Positions 17,816-26,570 of a stretch of 64,000 nt of DNA are shown piece after piece. Numbering within the stretch: the stretch's first letter is position 1; every line of letters begins with the position of its first letter. The DNA is from an uncultured Clostridia bacterium. GTDB lineage: Bacteria; Bacillota; Clostridia; TANB77; CAG-465. The notes beneath the pieces are model-generated. The model made no database searches. It was not told where the DNA came from and saw only the letters and a list, made by a program, of their open reading frames with translations. Location of the stretch: assembly GCA_934130595.1 (NCBI GenBank), contig CAKOYF010000005.1:1-64000 (forward strand). The letters are read 5' to 3'. The translations under genes were made by a program, and so were the position numbers.

Positions 17816-17844
17816 TTGCAAAATCTTTAAGTTTTCTATATAAT
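17816..17844 (+). promoter_or_regulatory. spoVS: Sigma-A-like promoter of spoVS
   Basis: TTGCAA (17816-17821), 17-bp spacer and TATAAT (17839-17844). Confidence 0.8.
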
Positions 17845-17905
17845 CAAATTAAGTTAATTAAATTTAACTAAAAGAAATCAAAAGATAAATCATAGGAGGT
17901 AGAAA

Positions 17906-18169
17906 ATGGATATATTAAAAATTTCAGCAAAATCTAGCCCTAATTCTGTAGCAGGAGCTATTGCAGGTCTTGTAAAAGAAAACGGAAGAGCAGAAATGCA
18001 AGCAATTGGAGCAGGGGCTATAAATCAAGCAGTAAAGGCAGTAGCAATCGCAAGAGGATTTGTTGCACCAACAGGAGTAGAACTTGTTTGTTCTCCAGCT
18101 TTTACAGAGGTAACTATAGATAACGAGGACAAAACAGGAATTAAATTTGTAGTTGAACCAAAAGCTTAA
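17906..18169 (+). CDS. spoVS: Stage V sporulation protein S
   Basis: SpoVS is an 80-90 residue, Alba-like protein needed for late sporulation in Bacillus. This 87-residue protein is full length and highly typical, with VLKIS-like start (DILKISAKSSPNSVAGAIAG), GRAEMQAIGAGAINQAVKA and IARGFVAPTG. AGGAGG lies at about 17894. It is monocistronic, with its own promoter and terminator. Together with ylbJ at the end of the window it argues for a spore former, although SpoVS also occurs in some non-sporulating bacteria. Confidence 0.97.
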   Translation: MDILKISAKSSPNSVAGAIAGLVKENGRAEMQAIGAGAINQAVKAVAIARGFVAPTGVELVCSPAFTEVTIDNEDKTGIKFVVEPKA

Positions 18170-18193
18170 AAAATATATAAATTAAAAATATGA

Positions 18194-18230
18194 ACTCAAA
18201 AAGATAAAAAACTATCTTTTTGAGTCTTTT
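18194..18230 (+). terminator. Terminator of spoVS
   Basis: A 13-bp stem (18194-18206 with 18213-18225) is followed by a T-rich tract. Confidence 0.9.
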
Positions 18231-18231
18231 T

Positions 18232-18241
18232 ATGATATAAT
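18232..18241 (+). promoter_or_regulatory. Extended -10 promoter before the solute-binding-like gene
   Basis: ATGATATAAT, with TG one base before TATAAT (18236-18241), and no clear -35 box. It lies just after the spoVS terminator and about 46 bases before the next start. Confidence 0.6.
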
Positions 18242-18287
18242 TGGGCAAGATATTATTAAGTGTTAAGAAAAGTAGGTGTAATTTGTC

Positions 18288-20066
18288 TTGTGTGCTAAAA
18301 TTATAGATTCGCGTAGATATAAAACTATAACTAAAACCCAATTAGAGAAAAAAAGAAGAAATAACGAAAAAGCAATAAAATCACAAAAGAGTAGTTATAT
18401 AAAAACAAATAAATATTCTACAGATAACAATAATAATTCATTTATATCAAATTTAATGTTAAGAAAACATAGAGAAAAGAAAAAAGAGCAGGAGCTTTTG
18501 TTATATTCTAGGCCTCAAAGAACGGTAATTAAAGAGCCTAAACAAAAAGTATATATACCTAAAGCATTTATAGTTTCATGTTGTATATTAGCTGCCTTTT
18601 TACTTGTATATACTTCAGTGAAAGTATCTGGTATAGATGAAAAAATAGCTACAACGGTATTTAGTAATAAAGATAGTAATGAAAATAATATTAGTGTTAG
18701 TTTACAGCCAAATTATGATTTAAAAATTGGTCTAACATCATTAGATAGCACAGATGTATATGCATCAACAAACTTAATATTAAACGATTTATATAAGAGC
18801 GTGTCATATAGCTTAGTTAAAATACAAAATAACTATGATATAGTATATAACGTAGCAAGAAAAATTGAAAAAGTTAATGAAAAAGAATATAAAGTCACAT
18901 TAAATACAGATTATGATTTTAATATAGATGATATAAAATATTCAATAAATAAGATAATTTCTGCTGGACAAAAAAATATGTATTATGAAAGAGTAATTAA
19001 TATAGATAGCATTGAAAAAGCAGAGCAAAAAAATGAAATAAGCATAAAGTTAAAAAATAACGATCCATATTTTGTATACTACTTAGATTTCCCTATAATG
19101 GATGATCAAGGAAAGATAGAGCAAGAATATAATTATTCTGTTTCAGGAGGAAATGTAGAATTTACAAGAGGTGCAAAGAGTCAAAATAAAAATTTGAAAT
19201 CTATTTTAGTAACAAGCAGTAGTACAATAAAAGAAAATGTTGAAAAATTTACTGATGGAAAAATAGATATGTTTTTTGCGACTTCTAATAATGATATGCA
19301 GTTAATTGGAAAAACAGATTACAATGTAAAAAAATATAAAGATGGTGAGACACTATTTTTATTTGGAAACAAAAATTCAAATGTTTTTTCAAGAAAAGAG
19401 ATAAGAAGTGCATTAATGTATTCTCTAAATAGAGAAGAAATAGTAAAAAGCAGTGATAACAATTTTATTGAGCTTATAGATTTACCATTTATATATTCAA
19501 GTATAAAATATAAGTATGATATAGTTGGAGCTAAAAATATAATGTCTTCAAATGGATGGAATCAAAATAATTATGGAATATATGAAAAGTATGAAAACGG
19601 TAAATATATTAATGCTACTTTAAAATTATTAGTAAATTCAGATGATGAAAATAAGAAAAATGTAGCAAATAACATTAAAGCAATGGCATATAATGCAGGA
19701 ATTAATGTTGAAATTTATACTGCAAGTTCAGATGAAATAGAAAATAGTGTAGCAAATTCAGATTATGATATTGTAATAGCAACTGTATATTTAAATGAAA
19801 CACCAAATGTGGAATTTTTAAAGGATTATTTAAATATAAATGACGCTACAAATCAAGCATTTTTACAAGTTGAAAATAGTAGTGTAGAACAATTACCAAC
19901 TAATATTCAAAATCTTGAATATGTGCTTTCAGATGAGGTAGCATGTATTGGAATATATGCTAGAAATATTAACTTAGTATATCAAAAGTATATATATGGC
20001 TTTAATGATATAAATTATATGAGTATTTTCAATAATATTAATAATATAGGTAAAAGAGTTGAATAA
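18288..20066 (+). CDS. Membrane-anchored protein with a peptide-ABC-type solute-binding (SBP_bac_5-like) domain
   Basis: The start is TTG 18288, nine bases after AGGTG; no ATG fits. The 592 residues begin with about 90 basic, Ser/Asn/Lys-rich residues, then one membrane segment (about 95-115, FIVSCCILAAFLLVY), then a large outer domain. That domain has the family-5 solute-binding pattern: an early LKIGLTSLDS, the EYKVTLNTDYDFNIDDIKYSINKI region, and the lobe where EIRSALMYSLNREEIV occurs. It lacks a cleavable lipoprotein signal and there is no permease or ATPase gene nearby, so it may be a sensor or scaffold rather than a transporter part. It directly precedes pta with only 29 bases between. 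Assignment rests on fold-level resemblance. Confidence 0.75.
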   Translation: MCAKIIDSRRYKTITKTQLEKKRRNNEKAIKSQKSSYIKTNKYSTDNNNNSFISNLMLRKHREKKKEQELLLYSRPQRTVIKEPKQKVYIPKAFIVSCCILAAFLLVYTSVKVSGIDEKIATTVFSNKDSNENNISVSLQPNYDLKIGLTSLDSTDVYASTNLILNDLYKSVSYSLVKIQNNYDIVYNVARKIEKVNEKEYKVTLNTDYDFNIDDIKYSINKIISAGQKNMYYERVINIDSIEKAEQKNEISIKLKNNDPYFVYYLDFPIMDDQGKIEQEYNYSVSGGNVEFTRGAKSQNKNLKSILVTSSSTIKENVEKFTDGKIDMFFATSNNDMQLIGKTDYNVKKYKDGETLFLFGNKNSNVFSRKEIRSALMYSLNREEIVKSSDNNFIELIDLPFIYSSIKYKYDIVGAKNIMSSNGWNQNNYGIYEKYENGKYINATLKLLVNSDDENKKNVANNIKAMAYNAGINVEIYTASSDEIENSVANSDYDIVIATVYLNETPNVEFLKDYLNINDATNQAFLQVENSSVEQLPTNIQNLEYVLSDEVACIGIYARNINLVYQKYIYGFNDINYMSIFNNINNIGKRVE

Positions 20067-20095
20067 ATATGATAGTTTTTGAAAGGAGAATATTA

Positions 20096-21103
20096 ATGGA
20101 GTTTAGTGGAATAGTTGCTCAAATGGCAGAGCAAGTAAAAAAGAACAGAAGAAAAATAGTTTTACCAGAAACAGAAGACTTAAGAGTATTAAAAGCTGCA
20201 GCTATTGTTGCAAATGGTGAATATGCAGATATAATACTAATAGGAAATGAAGAAGAAATAAAAGATACATGTAAAAAAGAAAATATACAAATGCCTTATG
20301 ATAAAATAGAGATTATAGACAATATGAGTTCTTCTAAGAAAGCTTTATATGATAACATGCTATATGATCTTAGAAAAGCTAAAGGAATGACTTTAGAGAT
20401 AGCACAAAAAACAAATGAAGATAAAGTATACTTTGCAACTATGATGGTAAAAGCAGGAGATGCTGATGGATTAGTTAGTGGGGCAATACATTCAACAGCA
20501 AATACTTTAAGACCAGCTTTACAAATAATAAAAGCTGCAGAAGGAGTAAAAAATGTATCATCATTCTTCTTAATGGAAACAAAAAAGAGTGAGCTTGGTA
20601 CAAATGGTGTATTTATATTTGCAGATTGTGGACTTATTGAGTTTCCTACTAAAGAACAATTAGTGGATATAACAATTGAGTCAGCACAAAGTTATAAAAT
20701 GTTAACAGGATATGAACCTAAAGTAGCACTTTTATCTTATTCAACAAAAGGAAGTGCTAAAAATGAAGCAATAGATAAACTAAATGATGTACTAGGTATG
20801 CTTAATGAAAAACAAGTAGACTTTTTAGTAGATGGTGAATTTCAATTAGATGCAGCAATAATTCCTGAAGTTGCAGCTTTAAAAGCACCAGGAAGCAAAG
20901 TAGCAGGACAAGCCAACGTATTAATATTCCCAAATCTTGAAGCAGGAAATATTGGATATAAAATGGCACAAAGATTTGGTGATACACTTGCTATAGGACC
21001 TGTAACTCAAGGCTTAAAGAAGCCTGTAAACGACTTATCTAGAGGAAGTTCAGTTGAAGATATTGTTGGTACAATAATTGTAACTTGTATGCAAGTAAAA
21101 TAG
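20096..21103 (+). CDS. pta: Phosphate acetyltransferase
   Basis: Pta converts acetyl-CoA and phosphate to acetyl phosphate. The start at 20096 follows AAAGGAG at 20082-20088; an ATG at 20069 lies upstream of that site. The 335 residues match the family length, with the N-terminal KIVLPETEDLRVLKAA and the C-terminal catalytic region containing SYSTKGSA, DGEFQLDAA, ANVLIFPNLEAGNIGYK and IGPVTQGLKKPVNDLSRG. With ackA downstream it forms the acetate-producing, ATP-yielding pathway of a fermentative anaerobe. Confidence 0.97.
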   Translation: MEFSGIVAQMAEQVKKNRRKIVLPETEDLRVLKAAAIVANGEYADIILIGNEEEIKDTCKKENIQMPYDKIEIIDNMSSSKKALYDNMLYDLRKAKGMTLEIAQKTNEDKVYFATMMVKAGDADGLVSGAIHSTANTLRPALQIIKAAEGVKNVSSFFLMETKKSELGTNGVFIFADCGLIEFPTKEQLVDITIESAQSYKMLTGYEPKVALLSYSTKGSAKNEAIDKLNDVLGMLNEKQVDFLVDGEFQLDAAIIPEVAALKAPGSKVAGQANVLIFPNLEAGNIGYKMAQRFGDTLAIGPVTQGLKKPVNDLSRGSSVEDIVGTIIVTCMQVK

Positions 21104-21174
21104 CTTTTAACTTATATATAAATATAAGTTTTAATATAATAGCATAATTAATGTAATAAGGGAGGATTTTTAAA

Positions 21175-22380
21175 ATGAATATTTTGGTAATTAATTGTGG
21201 TAGTTCAACTATTAAGTTTCAACTTATAGATGTTGAAAAAAATAACGAAGTAATAGCTAAAGGTAGATGTGATATGGTTGGATATAAAGAATCAAATATC
21301 ATATATAACAATGTTAGAGATGGCATTAAGAAAAATGAAGATATACCAATGCCAACACATAAAGAGGCTATGGAAGTATTACTTAACACTTTAATGGATA
21401 AAGAAATTGGAGTAATATCATCAATGGATGAAATTTATGCAGTAGGTCATAGAGTAGTTCATGGTGGAGAAAAATTCAATTCATCAGTTCTTGTAGATGA
21501 TAGCGTAATAGAAGAAATAGAAAAATTAGTAGATCTTGCACCTTTACATAATCCAGGATGCTTAATGGGAATAAAAGCAATGATGCAAGTAGCACCAGGA
21601 AAAAAGAATGTCGCTGTTTTTGATACAGCTTTCCATCAAACAATGCCTGTATACAACTACTTGTATGCAATAGATTATAAATATTATACAAACAATAAAA
21701 TTAGAAGATATGGTTTCCATGGAACTTCTTATCAATATATTTTAGGTAGATTAGAAGAAATATTAGCTAAGAAAAAAGAAGATATTAATGCTATTGTTTG
21801 CCATTTAGGTGGTGGAGCATCAATATGTGCAATAAAAAATGGAAAATCATATGATACTTCTATGGGATTTACTCCTCTTGAAGGTTTAGTAATGGAAACA
21901 AGATGTGGAGATCTAGATCCATCTATTGTTACAAGACTTATGAAAGATGAAAATCTATCTATTGAACAAGTTGAAGAAATATTAAATAAGAAATCTGGTA
22001 GATTAGGATTATGTGGTATTGGAGATCAAAGACAACTTATTCAAGCAGAACAAGCTGGAAATGAACAAGCAAAACTTGCAAGAAAAATCCAAACTCACAG
22101 AAATAAAAAATATATTGGTTCATATATTGCAGAACTTAACAGAGTAGATGCTATAGTATTTACAGGTGGTAACGGAGAAAACAATGCTTGTGAAAGAGAA
22201 GATGTAGTATCAGATATGGAATGTTTAGGAATAGAACTAGACAAAGAATTAAACAATGCTTCTTCAGGAAAAGAAGCTAGAATTTCAAAAGATTCATCTA
22301 AAATAGGAATATATGTAATTCCAACAAATGAAGAACTAGAAATAGCAAAACAAACTGTTGAGATTGTATCAGGATGCTAA
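21175..22380 (+). CDS. ackA: Acetate kinase
   Basis: AckA converts acetyl phosphate and ADP to acetate and ATP. The 401 residues have the expected length and motifs: MNILVINCGSSTIKF, VGHRVVHGGEKF, FDTAFHQTMP, GFHGTSYQY, CHLGGGASICAI, RCGDLDPSI and, at the C terminus, IPTNEELEIA with the catalytic Glu. GGGAGG precedes the ATG. A TATAAT at 21135 lacks a good -35 box, so it is probably cotranscribed with pta. Its last seven bases overlap the next gene. Confidence 0.98.
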   Translation: MNILVINCGSSTIKFQLIDVEKNNEVIAKGRCDMVGYKESNIIYNNVRDGIKKNEDIPMPTHKEAMEVLLNTLMDKEIGVISSMDEIYAVGHRVVHGGEKFNSSVLVDDSVIEEIEKLVDLAPLHNPGCLMGIKAMMQVAPGKKNVAVFDTAFHQTMPVYNYLYAIDYKYYTNNKIRRYGFHGTSYQYILGRLEEILAKKKEDINAIVCHLGGGASICAIKNGKSYDTSMGFTPLEGLVMETRCGDLDPSIVTRLMKDENLSIEQVEEILNKKSGRLGLCGIGDQRQLIQAEQAGNEQAKLARKIQTHRNKKYIGSYIAELNRVDAIVFTGGNGENNACEREDVVSDMECLGIELDKELNNASSGKEARISKDSSKIGIYVIPTNEELEIAKQTVEIVSGC

Positions 22381-23579
22381 AAGAGTTAATAGATACAATA
22401 GAAGATGATGATACTATATGGGTGATGGAAAACAGAGAAAATGCAGATAATATATTTAAAGAATATATTACAGATAAGCTTTTTTCATCTACCTATATAA
22501 TATTATCTAGGAATAAAGCATATGTTTTTGTTCATAAATTAGATGAAGGAAATATTGAAGTATTAGATAGCAATTATGCTGAAGTTTTTATATATTCAAA
22601 ACAAATAGAATTACTAGAAGATATTAAATCTATTTTAAAAAAGCTAGATTTTCCAAAAAAGATGTTGTTAAATTATACAACAATGTCAGATGAATCTACA
22701 GATATAATAACTCATAGTTCATATTTAAGAGTAAGTAAAATGTTTAGAAGAATTTACAAAGAATATGACAAAAAAGTTAGTATTAAATCTGCAGAGAAAA
22801 ATATTTATAAAATAATTTCAAGAAATACTAATGAAGAAATTGAAAAAATGAAAATACTAGCTAATATAACAGATGAAATCTTAAAAATGTCTTTTAAAAG
22901 TATAAAAATAGGGCAAAGTGAGAAAGATATTGCTAGACAAACACAAGAAATAACTAAAGAGTATATTGAATGTGTAAAAGGAAAATATGAAATAGTAGAC
23001 TATGATATGGCTTGGGATATCTGTCCAATTGTATTAGTTGGAGAAAACTTAAAAAAAGGTGGTCATGCACTTCCTAGCCAAAAAAAGGTTTTAAAAGGAG
23101 ATACTATTTATTATGATTTTGGTATAAAGTGTGTTTTTAAAGATGGCACTTGTCTTTATACAGATATGCAAAGAATGGGATATGCATTAAAAGAAAATGA
23201 AAAAGAAGCTCCAATAGAGGTAAAAAACGTTTTTAATGTTTTAACTTCTAGTATAAAAAAAGGAATAGCAAGTATGAAGCCTGGGGTTAAAGGATATAAA
23301 ATAGACAACATAGTTAGAGGAGAAATATTAAAAAATAATTATCCAGACTATCCTCATGCTACTGGCCATCCAGTTGGAAAACAAGTACATGGTGCTGGTG
23401 CTTTAATTTCACTTAGAAAAAGTAAAAGAGCAAATTTAGAACTAGCAGAAAATGGAATATATACACTTGAACCAAGAGTAGATATTGAAAATGGTGGTTC
23501 TATAGAAGAAATGATTTTAGTTACAAAAAATGGTGCAATTCCACTTTGTAAATTACAAGATGAATTATATTTAATATAG
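22374..23579 (+). CDS. M24-family metallopeptidase (Xaa-Pro aminopeptidase type)
   Basis: This 401-residue protein has a divergent creatinase-like N-terminal domain (about 1-150) and a pita-bread catalytic domain. All five dinuclear-metal ligands of the family can be placed: Asp248 (YYDFG), Asp264 (YTDMQR), His332 (HATGHPVG), Glu366 (LEPRV) and Glu378 (IEEMIL). It should therefore be active, most likely on peptides with Pro next to the N terminus. The ATG overlaps the ackA stop and has only a poor ribosome site inside ackA, suggesting translational coupling. The M18 aminopeptidase follows 16 bases later. Confidence 0.88.
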   Translation: MLKELIDTIEDDDTIWVMENRENADNIFKEYITDKLFSSTYIILSRNKAYVFVHKLDEGNIEVLDSNYAEVFIYSKQIELLEDIKSILKKLDFPKKMLLNYTTMSDESTDIITHSSYLRVSKMFRRIYKEYDKKVSIKSAEKNIYKIISRNTNEEIEKMKILANITDEILKMSFKSIKIGQSEKDIARQTQEITKEYIECVKGKYEIVDYDMAWDICPIVLVGENLKKGGHALPSQKKVLKGDTIYYDFGIKCVFKDGTCLYTDMQRMGYALKENEKEAPIEVKNVFNVLTSSIKKGIASMKPGVKGYKIDNIVRGEILKNNYPDYPHATGHPVGKQVHGAGALISLRKSKRANLELAENGIYTLEPRVDIENGGSIEEMILVTKNGAIPLCKLQDELYLI

Positions 23580-23595
23580 GAAAGAGGTAGAGAGT

Positions 23596-24993
23596 ATGAG
23601 TTTAAAATATGAAAAGAAAGATATTTATTCTACATTATCACAAGAAGATTTAGATAATGCAAATGGATACGCAAAAAGTTATATGAGCTTTTTAGACAAA
23701 GCAAGAACTGAATATTTAGCTGTTGAAGAGGCAGTAAAAATTCTTGAAAACAATGGATTTATATCACTTGATGAAAAACAAAGATTAGAAGTAGGAGACA
23801 GAATATATTTTATTAATAAAAATAAATCATTGTATGTTGCAGTAATAGGAAAAGATGCAATAGTAGATGGAGTAAATATAGTAGGTGCACATATTGATAG
23901 TCCAAGACTAGATATAAAACCAATGCCTCTTATAGAAAAAAGTGGTACAGCTTTATTTAAGACTCAATATTATGGAGGAATAAAAAAATATCAATGGATG
24001 TCAATTCCTCTTGCAATGTATGGAGTTATATATAATAAAGATGGAGAAAAAATAAAAATAGCTATTGGAGAAAACGATGACGATCCAGTATTTACAATAG
24101 CAGATTTATTACCACATCTTGCTAAAGATCAAATGAAAGCAAATGCAAATGATTTTATAGATCCAGAAAAAATGAGTGTTCTAGTTGGATCTTTAAAAGA
24201 TCAAGAAGCAGATGAGAAAACTTCTGAAAAAGTTAAACAAAATGTTTTAAAAATACTAAATGCTAAATATGGTATTGAAGAAATAGATTTTGCAAGAAGT
24301 GAAATATCATTTGTTCCAGCATTTAAAACTAAATTTATTGGTGTTGATAGAGGACTAATTGGTGGATATGGCCAAGACGATAGAGTATGTGCATATGCAA
24401 CAATTAGAGCAATTGTAGATGCAGCAGATGAAATGGGAGAAAACATTTCAAAAACAGCAATAGCAATGATAGTAGATAAAGAAGAAATTGGTAGTATAGG
24501 TACTACTTCTATGAGTTCACGTGCTTTTGATATGTTTATTAATAAACTTATTGAAAAAACAAATAGCATAGGAGTAGATAAATTAGAAGTATATTACAAC
24601 TCTAAAGTATTATCTGCAGACGTAACAGCAGGGGTTGTTCCAGAATATGAAGAAGTTTCAGATATACAAAATGGAAGTATTATAGGTTGTGGAATATCAG
24701 TAGAAAAATATACTGGTTCAGGTGGAAAGTATAACGCAAGTGATGCTAATGCAAGCTACATGTCACAAGTAATGTCTATTTTTGATAGAAATAGTGTTAT
24801 GTATCAAGTAGGAACATTAGGAAAAATTGGAAAAGGTGGCGGCGGAACAATAGCCTACATTCTTGCAGATAAAGGATGTGAAGTTGTTGATTGCGGTACT
24901 CCTGTATTAGCAATGCATTCACCTTTTGAAGTTACTTCTAAGTATGATGTTTATATGACATATCTTGCATATAAAGCTTTCTTTAAGGAGTAA
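23596..24993 (+). CDS. M18-family zinc aminopeptidase (aspartyl aminopeptidase type)
   Basis: A 465-residue cytoplasmic metalloprotease. M18 metal-site motifs are present: His99 and Asp101 in GAHIDSPRLD, Asp261/Asp262 in YGQDDRVCAY, Glu296/Glu297 in DKEEIGS and His441 in MHSPFE. The family removes N-terminal, often acidic, residues from peptides and forms large dodecamers. GAAAGAGG-like bases precede the ATG at 23596. It lies between the M24 peptidase and rodA in a tight run, only three bases from rodA. Confidence 0.93.
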   Translation: MSLKYEKKDIYSTLSQEDLDNANGYAKSYMSFLDKARTEYLAVEEAVKILENNGFISLDEKQRLEVGDRIYFINKNKSLYVAVIGKDAIVDGVNIVGAHIDSPRLDIKPMPLIEKSGTALFKTQYYGGIKKYQWMSIPLAMYGVIYNKDGEKIKIAIGENDDDPVFTIADLLPHLAKDQMKANANDFIDPEKMSVLVGSLKDQEADEKTSEKVKQNVLKILNAKYGIEEIDFARSEISFVPAFKTKFIGVDRGLIGGYGQDDRVCAYATIRAIVDAADEMGENISKTAIAMIVDKEEIGSIGTTSMSSRAFDMFINKLIEKTNSIGVDKLEVYYNSKVLSADVTAGVVPEYEEVSDIQNGSIIGCGISVEKYTGSGGKYNASDANASYMSQVMSIFDRNSVMYQVGTLGKIGKGGGGTIAYILADKGCEVVDCGTPVLAMHSPFEVTSKYDVYMTYLAYKAFFKE

Positions 24994-24996
24994 TAG

Positions 24997-26121
24997 TTGT
25001 TTAAAAATTTATTAAAAAATACAGATTATATATTAATAATAACAATAGCTGTGCTTTTTGTGGTTGGAGTGATTGGAATATATAGCGCCGGATACGGTGA
25101 TACAGATGGATCAAATACAGAGTATCAAAAACAAATTGTTTGGTTTGCTATAGTCTGCTTAGCAGCGATAGTTTTATGGGCAATTGATACTTCTGTTTTT
25201 GAGTTTATGGGATATGCTCTATATGGCATAAATCTAATATTATTGATTCTGGTTCTTGCAATGCCTTCTGTTTTTGGAGCGAGCAGTTGGTTTAAAATAG
25301 GAGGCATTTCATACCAACCATCAGAACTTATGAAAATAGGATATATTTTATGTGCAGCTAAAGTTATGACTATGTATAATGAAAATAAACAATCACCACA
25401 ACCAGATAAAAAGAAAAATATTATACTTTTAGTAGTTATGGCAGCACTGTTTGTTGTTCCTTTGTTTTTAATTATATTACAACCAGACTTTGGAACAGCA
25501 CTTGTTTATGTAATGATAACTGCTTTTATGATATTTAAACTAGGTATTAAGTACAGATACATAGTTGCCGCAATTCTTATAGGATTAATATTGTTACCAA
25601 TTGTATACAATTTCTTGCCAAGTCATGCTAAGTCTAGAATAGACGTTTTCTTAAATCCAGAGCTAGATCCTTTAGGAGATGGATACAATGCAATACAATC
25701 TAAAATAGCAGTTGGAGCAGGAATGTTTTTAGGTACAGGGCTACTTAAAGGTTCACAAACACAGTATGATTACTTACCTGTACAGTCATCTGACTTCATT
25801 TTTTCAGTTATTTCAGAAGAAATGGGATTTGTAATTTCTGTACTTGTAGTAATATTATACTTAGTATTGCTATTAAGAATACTTAAAACAGCAGCACAAG
25901 CAAGAGATATGTATACCTCTTTTGTTGCAATAGGAATAGCTGGTATGTTTGCATTTCATTTTATAGAAAATATTGGTATGACAATAGGACTTTTACCAAT
26001 AACAGGTGTTCCATTACCTTTTGTAAGTTACGGAGGTAGTAATTTAATAACATCAGGAATTGCAATAGGAATAATACTAAATATATCAGCAAGAAAAAAT
26101 AAAGATATAATGTTTGGATAA
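24997..26121 (+). CDS. rodA: RodA-type SEDS peptidoglycan glycosyltransferase
   Basis: SEDS proteins polymerise glycan strands from lipid II. The start is TTG 24997 with AAGGAG six bases upstream, overlapping the end of the M18 gene. The 374 residues have about ten membrane segments and family motifs (GASSWFKIGGISYQPSELMK, LLILQPDFGTALVY-like, PVQSSDFIFSVISEEMGF, ITGVPLPFVSYGGS). RodA rather than FtsW is favoured because the partner PBP2 and mreBCD lie about 9 kb downstream, but FtsW cannot be strictly excluded. A strong terminator follows. Confidence 0.93.
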   Translation: MFKNLLKNTDYILIITIAVLFVVGVIGIYSAGYGDTDGSNTEYQKQIVWFAIVCLAAIVLWAIDTSVFEFMGYALYGINLILLILVLAMPSVFGASSWFKIGGISYQPSELMKIGYILCAAKVMTMYNENKQSPQPDKKKNIILLVVMAALFVVPLFLIILQPDFGTALVYVMITAFMIFKLGIKYRYIVAAILIGLILLPIVYNFLPSHAKSRIDVFLNPELDPLGDGYNAIQSKIAVGAGMFLGTGLLKGSQTQYDYLPVQSSDFIFSVISEEMGFVISVLVVILYLVLLLRILKTAAQARDMYTSFVAIGIAGMFAFHFIENIGMTIGLLPITGVPLPFVSYGGSNLITSGIAIGIILNISARKNKDIMFG

Positions 26122-26126
26122 AAATG

Positions 26127-26158
26127 TTGAAGTAAGAAATTACTTCAATATTTTTTTT
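26127..26158 (+). terminator. Terminator of the pta-ackA-peptidase-rodA run
   Basis: Stem TTGAAGTAA (26127-26135) pairs with 26140-26148 around GAAA, followed by eight T. Confidence 0.93.
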
Positions 26159-26176
26159 GAAAATAATATCAAAATA

Positions 26177-26205
26177 TTGCTTTTTAATATATGATGTGTT
26201 ATTAT
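26177..26205 (+). promoter_or_regulatory. Promoter of the 49-aa membrane peptide gene
   Basis: TTGCTT (26177-26182), 17-bp spacer, TATTAT (26200-26205). Confidence 0.7.
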
Positions 26206-26256
26206 TTTCTCCCAACATGAATATAATATCTCTGATGATTAAAGGAGGAATGAAAA

Positions 26257-26406
26257 ATGATTATTAAAATTTTAATAGGAATTGTAATATACTTTATATT
26301 ATTAATAGGAGTATGTATTTTTTTTAAGGGAGCAACAAAAGTTGAAAAAGAATACGAGGAAAGAAAAGAAAGAGAGAAGATATTGGAGAAAATACAAAAA
26401 AATTAA
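26257..26406 (+). CDS. Small membrane protein (49 aa)
   Basis: An unrecognised short gene supported by AAAGGAGG at 26241-26248, a promoter and terminators on both sides. The product has a single hydrophobic helix (IKILIGIVIYFILLIGVCIF) and then a highly charged Glu/Lys/Arg helix (KEYEERKEREKILEKIQKN), so it should sit in the membrane with a cytoplasmic coiled-coil-like tail. An ATG at 26250 is out of frame and meets a stop after five codons. The function is unknown. Confidence 0.75.
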   Translation: MIIKILIGIVIYFILLIGVCIFFKGATKVEKEYEERKEREKILEKIQKN

Positions 26407-26457
26407 TAAAAAAGCATAATAATATTTTAGAGTGCTTAATAGTTGTATATACGTTTT

Positions 26458-26490
26458 AAAGGGTGAACTAAGTTCATCCTTTTATTTTTT
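26458..26490 (+). terminator. Terminator of the 49-aa membrane peptide gene
   Basis: AAAGGGTGAAC pairs with GTTCATCCTTT (one G-T pair), followed by TTATTTTTT. Confidence 0.8.
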
Positions 26491-26517
26491 CTTTATTTGG
26501 TTATTATACATCTTCTC

Positions 26518-26546
26518 TTGATTTTACATCTAAAATATAGTATCAT
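26518..26546 (+). promoter_or_regulatory. Promoter of the dusB-type gene
   Basis: TTGATT (26518-26523), 17-bp spacer, TATCAT (26541-26546). Confidence 0.7.
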
Positions 26547-26570
26547 AATATGGATAAAAAGGAGATTTAT

